A stretch of DNA of 64,000 nucleotides from Saturnia japonica (Eukaryota > Arthropoda > Insecta > Lepidoptera > Saturniidae): assembly GCA_033032175.1 (NCBI GenBank), contig CM065325.1, forward strand, positions 9,018,930-9,082,929. Reading direction: 5' to 3'. Below are positions 59,501-64,000 of this stretch, piece by piece. Made by a program: the position numbers and the translations under genes. Numbering within the stretch: the stretch's first letter is position 1; every line of letters begins with the position of its first letter. The notes under the pieces were generated by a model. The model saw only the letters and a list, made by a program, of their open reading frames with translations. It had not been told where the DNA came from and ran no database searches.

Positions 59501-59850
59501 TATGTGCACTACTAACCTACATACTGCATCCAAAACTTATTAATTCCAGTGATATGCAACAAGCCAACTATTGGAGAAGATACTATCGAAATAATGAGTG
59601 ATCCAATGAAAGTTCGAGGCACGACACCAGGGAACTCATTGTGGTCGTACTGGAATATGAACGCATTTATCAAGCTATGCTAGACTAAATAACTTAAGAA
59701 TCCAAAATTAGATTTAGTGGGCACCTGTGTTAGGTTATGTCGATGATACAAAATATCGTGAAAAGCTTGTATATTGAAACTTTCTTCTACTTTTGTGAAT
59801 GGACACAATAAAACATGCAAGCTAGCGACAATATATAATAGCTGAACCAT
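46423..59850 (-). CDS. ALG12: ALG12, dolichyl-P-Man: Man7GlcNAc2-PP-dolichol alpha-1,6-mannosyltransferase (8 exons)
   Basis: The predicted 741-residue membrane protein adds the eighth mannose to the lipid-linked N-glycan precursor in the ER lumen. It belongs to the GT-C superfamily. Diagnostic motifs are [19 protein letters not shown] (about 13-32, first luminal loop), [14 protein letters not shown] (about 45), [65 protein letters not shown] and [12 protein letters not shown]. Exons on the minus strand: 59850-59725, 59649-59517, 58768-58595, 57604-57451, 57176-57032, 54064-53838, 52993-52853, 47548-46423. All phases join. The core ends near residue 478. A Glu/Lys-rich tail of about 260 residues follows, absent from the human enzyme (488 aa) but, as I recall, also present in flies. 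A transposon repeat begins 110-135 bp upstream of the ATG. Confidence 0.96.
47660..48035 (-). pseudogene. LINE reverse-transcriptase tail relic in ALG12 intron 7
   Basis: On the minus strand short frames read [13 protein letters not shown] and, after a stop, WLDRFIRL. This matches the region after the RT domain (TRIERGMLRWFGHVERM type) common in RTE or Dong-like insect LINEs. Stops and shifts are frequent. Confidence 0.5.
48070..48280 (-). mobile_element. possible tRNA-derived SINE
   Basis: The minus strand begins with an A-box-like GATGAGTGGTTAGTGCAATA, followed by a GC-richer body (TACACCTGGGGACTGAATTG). There is no second copy in the window to confirm it. Confidence 0.4.
48710..49963 (+). 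mobile_element. Tc1/mariner-type transposon, DD41D spacing
   Basis: The 1254-bp element has inverted ends CAGGTGGGCCAGAAAG and a TA duplication (48708-48709 and 49964-49965). A run of about 27 T lies near its right end (49911-49936). It encodes one decayed transposase. Confidence 0.92.
48780..49790 (+). pseudogene. DD41D transposase, frameshifted, catalytic Asp lost
   Basis: The first frame (48780-49493) has the helix-turn-helix region (from [20 protein letters not shown]) and the first catalytic aspartate ([20 protein letters not shown]). Near 49480 the frame is lost and 49453-49788 continues with the second site and the third aspartate ([20 protein letters not shown]). The second site reads [10 protein letters not shown] where QQDGATCHT is usual, so the aspartate has become tyrosine. 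I count 41 residues between sites two and three, the spacing of the rosa-like group. Confidence 0.88.
50546..51350 (-). pseudogene. DDE transposase relic of the 2.6-kb element
   Basis: On the minus strand the pieces run in order: [13 protein letters not shown] (about 51335), [11 protein letters not shown] with the first Asp (about 51120), [10 protein letters not shown] with the second (about 50830), and [20 protein letters not shown] with the final Glu (about 50570). The segments are in different frames, with stops between them. The family is a DDE transposase common in aphid and lepidopteran genomes; I do not know its formal name. All three catalytic residues survive but the gene cannot make one protein. 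Confidence 0.75.
51465..51830 (-). other. GC-rich segment open in several frames, origin unknown
   Basis: Minus-strand frames 51801-51538 and 51671-51465 overlap. With candidate splice sites (acceptor ACCATTAG near 51810, donor TATCG/GTAAGC near 51713, acceptor ATCCCCTCAG near 51661) two exon-like blocks appear. The second block reads [20 protein letters not shown] and [17 protein letters not shown]. The segment is much GC-richer than the rest of the transposon. I do not recognise the protein. It could be a host gene fragment captured by the transposon. Confidence 0.4.
52853..52993 (-). CDS. ALG12: ALG12 exon 7
   Basis: The acceptor is TTTATTTCAG and the donor CGAG/GTAATT, phase 2. It encodes a membrane segment ([18 protein letters not shown]) and the motif NYPGGVAM. 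Confidence 0.94.
53100..53240. repeat. short interspersed repeat
   Basis: The sequence ACTTCAAAAAAAGGAGGAAG..TCTCAATTCGTC is a form I recall from many lepidopteran introns. A related ACCGACTTCAAACGGATGAG lies at 34562. The boundaries are not defined. Confidence 0.4.
53838..54064 (-). CDS. ALG12: ALG12 exon 6
   Basis: The acceptor is TTAAAACACAG and the donor ACAT/GTAAGT, phase 2. It encodes [20 protein letters not shown] and [18 protein letters not shown] plus-strand frame over the same bases is its shadow. Confidence 0.95.
54070..54405 (-). mobile_element. tRNA-derived SINE in ALG12 intron 5
   Basis: On the minus strand the head reads TGGCTCAGTGATAGAG (A box) and GTGAGTTCGATTCC (B box). 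The body (ACCATAGCATGATGGTAGG, minus strand) is shared with 26480-26820. The unit ends just next to ALG12 exon 6. Confidence 0.7.
54535..54640. mobile_element. MITE-like repeat with TTACGTAACGC ends
   Basis: The left part is GGGGCCGTTCAAATATTACG TAACGC and the right part carries GCGTTACGTAAC, the same motif inverted. GGGGCCGTTCAAA..TTACGTAA elements are widespread in insects as I recall. Confidence 0.5.
55325..56966. repeat. long repeat with inverted AGGGTTCCG ends
   Basis: It begins near GCCAAGTGCGAGTGGGACTC and GCACCGAGGGTTCCGTA and ends ATAAGGGTTCC ... CGGAACCCTAAAAA. The right third matches 39390-39850. The centre is AT-rich and without coding capacity. It lies in ALG12 intron 5, between exons 5 and 6. 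Confidence 0.55.
57032..57176 (-). CDS. ALG12: ALG12 exon 5
   Basis: The acceptor is CTTTGTACAG and the donor GGGGT/GTATCC, phase 0. It encodes [20 protein letters not shown] and [10 protein letters not shown]. Confidence 0.93.
57451..57604 (-). CDS. ALG12: ALG12 exon 4
   Basis: The acceptor is ATATTTTCAG and the donor AGAT/GTAAGT, phase 2. It encodes [20 protein letters not shown] and [13 protein letters not shown]. Confidence 0.95.
58335..58405 (+). repeat. LINE/SINE 3' tail fragment
   Basis: TCGTCAGGCACGACATATGC TTGTTCGCC followed by a run of A matches the tails at 33240-33310 and 40310-40370. Confidence 0.45.
58595..58768 (-). CDS. ALG12: ALG12 exon 3
   Basis: The acceptor is CTTATTTACAG and the donor TTTAG/GTGAGT, phase 1. 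It encodes [16 protein letters not shown] and [20 protein letters not shown]. Confidence 0.95.
59517..59649 (-). CDS. ALG12: ALG12 exon 2
   Basis: The acceptor is CATATTCCAG and the donor GTAG/GTTAGT, phase 1. It encodes [18 protein letters not shown] and a membrane segment. Confidence 0.95.
59725..59850 (-). CDS. ALG12: ALG12 exon 1
   Basis: It starts [15 protein letters not shown] and contains the KVEESFN motif of the first luminal loop. The donor is CACAG/GTGCCC, phase 0. No upstream in-frame ATG gives a better start relative to the family. Confidence 0.94.
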
Positions 59851-59959
59851 TTCTATTTTCTACGTTTTATAATTCAGTTAGAAACGAAACGATCAACCCA
59901 TAACTAAAACTCAACTAAAAGTTTCCGTATATTCATATTAATCTATGACTAAAAGTGAC

Positions 59960-62510
59960 TAAAAGTAGGGATGCGAAAAAACAACAATATGTGATTTTTT
60001 TCAATTATTGTTAAATCGATATTTTTTACTATCATTTTTTTTTAATGATAAATCTTTTTTTTGTGACTGTTATTCAATCACCCTTCTTCTTCTTCTTACT
60101 AACTTGCCAACTAGTCTTCTTTATTGTAAACCATTACTGCCATTATCAAGTGAATATAGTGTCCTGTCTTAGAACGAATTCAGTATCCCAAAAAGATGGT
60201 GGCTCTCTTGTTGGAATTATCTAGGGAGTTTTTGTGGCACATCAAAATGTATGCTTCCGGTTTATATTTATAATACACTTATCATATTATCCAAGCTATA
60301 TCACACAAAACGCTATAAGTATTTCATAAATAGGGTCTAAAAACCAAGTTAATGAATCTATACTAATTGTTGGCGACAGAACTGTTATTATCGTGTTTTG
60401 TGTTAGGTTATTATGTTATATTATTGTGTTTATGTGTTGTGTACCATAGTAATGATACATAGTACACATATGTAATGATAATGATAAAATAGATAAAACT
60501 ATAGAGAAATGTTAGCGACTACGCTACATTATAAGTTACATGTTATGTATTAAGTTGTATATAAATGCTTATGTATTGTGTGTTACATATATGAAAATAG
60601 AATTGTTATAGAACAAGTAAATGTATAGAATAAGCGGATACAGTAAGAATATTCGATGTCACAGTAAGTTTACGAACGAAAAGCGGTGATGCCACCCGTA
60701 AAATACATTGTTTGTAGTTAATATACGCAATATGTACTTGAAGTATACAATATGTCAATGTTTAATGGATAGCCAGTACAATAAGGAATATTTTGGTATA
60801 TGACATGTGTACACAATTTATATAGAGAAATAAATACAGAGCGATTATCAGGGCGACCAAAGTGAAAACAAACATAAAAATAGAAAATAAAGCGGGGCTC
60901 TCCTTACGGCAATTCTCCAAACTACTTAAGCTCGAAGAGGCGCCGGAAGGGGCACAGAAGCAGGGACATGCCTCTGATAACCACCGTGGAAGAGGTGGCA
61001 CCGTCCTTGCTGATGGCGCCGGCTAATAACCCGGTGGCTCGAGGTGGTAGGCCCCACCTAACTAGACAATCCATGCCACAGAGAAGGCCTCCTAAGAAGC
61101 CAACCGAACAGAAAGCCAATGCAATCCTGCAGGTAGCTAGGGCGGCCTTGGAAGTAGTCCTGACCGCCAGCAGGAGCGAAGATGATGGCACCACCGTCTG
61201 CGTCAGACATGCGCTGCGAGAAATCGCGGCGTACACGAGCTGAAGGAAACCAAGATAACCGCAAAAGTAAGGATAACCACGAGAGAGCACCGCGCGCAAG
61301 TCTCGTCCCTACAACTAGTAGGAGGCGAGCGACCTACGAGACGAGCCAAGCAAATAAACGTACCACGGTGCCTCGCGTAATACTACGCGAGGCAACCTTA
61401 AGAGAAAGAGAACCCGTTTTTACGGGGGAAAGAGACAGTCACCGGCATAGGGCATCGCCCTGAAACGGTTTCTCCCACACACTTGTTGTGTGTGAGAAGA
61501 CTACTATGGTAAGGGGCACGGCGCAATTCATCGAGTACAAGTAACTACAAGAACAACAAGAAGAAAACTTTAGTCGTCTTGCGAGCAGTAAACTAAAGAG
61601 TTCAAGTTTTATTGAAGACCCGGCATCTCAAGCGGTCGTGCATTATTGCACCCCCCGGACCGCGGCGTCTACGAGACGGGCATCCGGCGCAACAAAAACG
61701 CCCGTCCAAACCAGGAAGCGTCACGACCCCCCCCCCCCTCACGCAGAGGGGAAGTGACGCGTACCCAACACTAATATTATAAAGCTGAAAACGCGCTAAT
61801 CTCAGGAACTACTTGTTCGAATGGAAAAAAAAAATTATTTGTTAGATAGCCCATTGATCAAAGAAGGCTATATAATATTACACTACGATCAATAGGGAGG
61901 AGCATCAAAAATGTTGCAAAAACGGGGAAAATTTATTGTTTTTGAGAGCTTCCATTGCATGCGCTGCGTAAATGGTTAAAGTTACGCAAAAACCATGTGT
62001 GACGGAATTGTTTCTTTTAAAAATAAAAATAAAAGTCGGCGATAGGATTTGGCTATCTTTTATTGATAACTCAATATAACCCTTTTTATGGTAATAAAAT
62101 TTGTTCTAAAATAATACATGATTTGCGAAGGTGTTCCTATAAACATGGTATTAATTCTTATTAAAATAAATACAATATTCATCACAAGTATTTAATTTTG
62201 AACAAAATTGTCCTTGAAATCAATTGATTTCAACAAATGTCTTAGGAGATATCACAGTTTGAAAATTACTCCGCATCAAATTAAAGAAGGTTTTAGATCC
62301 TTTAGTATTGTATTATAGGTGCCTACGACCCACTCTGTCTAGCCCTCGCTCTCTCTCTGTCTCTTATGTGACGCAGACGAAGTTTTGCGGGTTAGCTAGT
62401 TAAAAATAAAAACCACAACACGTCACTTCAAGATCCCACCAAAAACTTCAATCGTTCTTAAATATCACCCATAAATATCGTTATTTATAATTAAATAATG
62501 AATTGCTTTT
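59960..62510. repeat. composite interspersed repeat, copy 3, split by a solo LTR
   Basis: It matches 3640-4811. Its left arm (to 60367) and right arm (from 61771) are separated by a 1.4-kb LTR. The Helitron-like core would run 60357-62399 (TCTATACTAAT ... GGTTAGCTAG) with the LTR inside. The copy starts within about 135 bp of the ALG12 start codon. Confidence 0.75.
60368..61770 (+). mobile_element. 1.4-kb solo LTR, TSD CTAAT
   Basis: It starts TGTTGGCGACAG, ends GTACCCAACA and is flanked by CTAAT on both sides (60363-60367 and 61771-61775). The first 500 bp are AT-rich with a TATAAA near 60560. The last 850 bp are GC-rich with several hairpins, such as CCTCGCGTA/TACGCGAGG near 61371-61392. 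Overlapping frames at 60968-61463 match no family I know. I assign no gene. Five-base duplications fit copia or BEL types. Confidence 0.72.
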
Positions 62511-62529
62511 TATTTACGCAGTGTATAAT

Positions 62530-63375
62530 AATTTCTAGCTGTGCCCCACGGTTACACCCGTGTTAATTTTATACGACAAACACCGCAATGCCAACGTACC
62601 TGTGTACTCTATCATAATTGTTAATCCCACTAGTACAAATTATTTTAATTTTTCATTATCCTATAATCTATGTGTCCAAATAACATGCTATAAAGAGAAA
62701 AAATTGAACTTCATAAAGTTGTCTTTAGGTATATGCCATGTCTAAAATAATGATCATAAATATTTTTTAATTATGTAATAATTGTTTGTCATAAAATAAC
62801 TATTTTTTTTATTTACTGAGGCCCAATATTTTTGTACAACATTGTATTTACGTACCACAAAAAATTATCGCAGCGCACGCCAATAACACAGTTCAGGAGA
62901 GCTTCGTGTTCCGCCTTACTTAACAAAAATGAATATCAAAGGCTAGCTGGGATGTGTACTTTGAAGCTAGAAGAGCCTTGTGCTATTTATTCCTCTTGAA
63001 TCAGGCTAACATATACAAAAATATTTTTCCGAATTCGGCTGGTAGTTCCAGAGATTATCGTGTTTAAACTAATTAAAAAACATAAAAACTCTTCCGCTGT
63101 TTTATATTAGTATAAACATTTATATAGTATAGGCTATAGATAAAAGTTTAAAGAATATTCCTATTTAGAAACTAAATTCCGAAAACATTAGGTCGTATAA
63201 TAATATGAAAAAAAACATTGTTTACTTTTTATTCAACCTTGATAAACAACAAAATTTGGTACAAGAGTGGGCATTCTCCGTTATCAACAACAAATATTGT
63301 GTTTATTAAAAAAAAATTATTTAAATTGATTATTTAATTATGATTGTGAATATTTCAGATGTTTAATTCAATTTG
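62530..63375 (-). repeat. Helitron-like repeat B, copy at the window end
   Basis: On the plus strand it starts CTAGCTGTGCCCCACGG and passes ACTCTTCCGCTG at about 63090. It continues in common with 6912-7190 (ATATGAAAA.., TTTATTCAACCTT, AATATTTCAG.TGTTTAAT). It directly follows composite copy 3. Confidence 0.6.
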
Positions 63376-64000
63376 AAAGTGCACCTAAAGTTTATATTAT
63401 ACATAAATAAATATCCAGCGCATATTACGTAGAAAACAATATACAGTAAACTCTACGTTGTTTAAAGTTAGTTATAGAATCACCCTCTATGAATATCGCT
63501 ACTCAGCAGTCTGTATTCTAGAGAAGCCAGACGCAACGTTGCAGTAAACTGATCCTGTAAGGCGCGTCTGGTGTTTGCTTCGTAGTTTTAAGAGTATCTA
63601 TAAGTTAGTCTTAAGACATGTATGGTCGTTAATAAACGCTTCTCAAAAAATTAAAATCTTTTTTTAAAGTCCTCCGCTCGCGCACGACTTGACTAGTTAC
63701 ATTTATTGTAATTATTAATACATATTTAGGGGTATTTCCCTGTATTGTACCAAAACTACCGTACTTCACCAATTTCTGCTCCAGAGGACCTATTTTTTTA
63801 ATTCTTATATTATTAAAATTATCGTATTTTCTTATAATTTGCTATCATACGAGGGCATGCAATTGTCGTAAATGTACTCTTGTTTCTCACACTCGACATT
63901 ACTATGCGAATAAAGATTTTCCGAATTTACGATAATAATCTCTGCCTATGTCATTCCCACAATTAAGACAAATCTAACGACACCTCATTTGATAAAACCC
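63376..64000. other. AT-rich end of window, nothing firm
   Basis: No gene is visible. GAAGCCAGACGCAACGTTGC to GTTAATAAACG (63520-63640) has the look of an LTR or 3' end with AATAAA, but I cannot find its borders. Confidence 0.4.

Noticed and set aside
60968..61463. Overlapping charged frames as a gene
   Set aside because: They lie in a solo LTR with clean target duplication, in several frames at once, with no domain recognised; GC-rich DNA gives open frames easily.

Overview
The window looks like a stretch of insect nuclear genome, most likely from a moth or butterfly. It is AT-rich, its genes have many introns with GT-AG boundaries, it carries CTAG-ended Helitron-like repeats and tRNA-derived SINEs of lepidopteran style, and it is dense in nested class I and class II transposons. 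Two real cellular genes can be assembled from it. They converge tail to tail and both carry many transposon insertions in their introns. The Lepidoptera assignment is an inference from repeat style and from the protein similarity I recall.

Region 1-19,500 is a transposon graveyard. It starts with the 3' part of a broken Ty1/copia element (1-2525). A composite repeat with a Helitron-like core follows (3640-4811), then a small coding-free LTR element with a tRNA-Trp-type primer site and two mismatched LTRs (5373-6272), a second Helitron-like repeat (6299-7190), and a solo LTR at an ATAT target (7753-8195). A complete but defective BEL/Pao element (8706-14131, TSD ACTAT) sits inside a 101-codon reading frame of unknown identity. 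Next come a nested SINE tail, a second composite repeat that ends against an ankyrin-repeat fragment (17354-17692), and a second ATAT LTR (17818-19080) that itself contains a 5'-truncated LINE.

Region 19,523-42,656 (+) is a 14-exon UBASH3/Sts-type gene encoding UBA, 2H phosphoesterase, SH3 and histidine phosphatase domains (about 694 residues). All exon phases agree. Its introns hold a piggyBac relic, three transposase relics, a fold-back MITE, two more ATAT solo LTRs, SINEs, LINE tails and Helitron-like copies.

Region 46,423-59,850 (-) is an 8-exon ALG12 gene, the ER mannosyltransferase of N-glycan precursor assembly (about 741 residues). It has an acidic, lysine-rich C-terminal extension of about 260 residues beyond the core enzyme. 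Its last intron contains a Helitron-like copy split by two TA-targeting DNA transposons inserted 3 bp apart. One of these carries a GC-rich segment of unknown origin that is open in several frames.

Region 59,960-64,000 repeats the composite-plus-Helitron arrangement seen at 3640-7190. Here it is interrupted by a 1.4-kb GC-rich solo LTR (TSD CTAAT). The repeat begins about 110-135 bp upstream of the ALG12 start codon. I found no CRISPR array, no rRNA gene and no intact tRNA gene.
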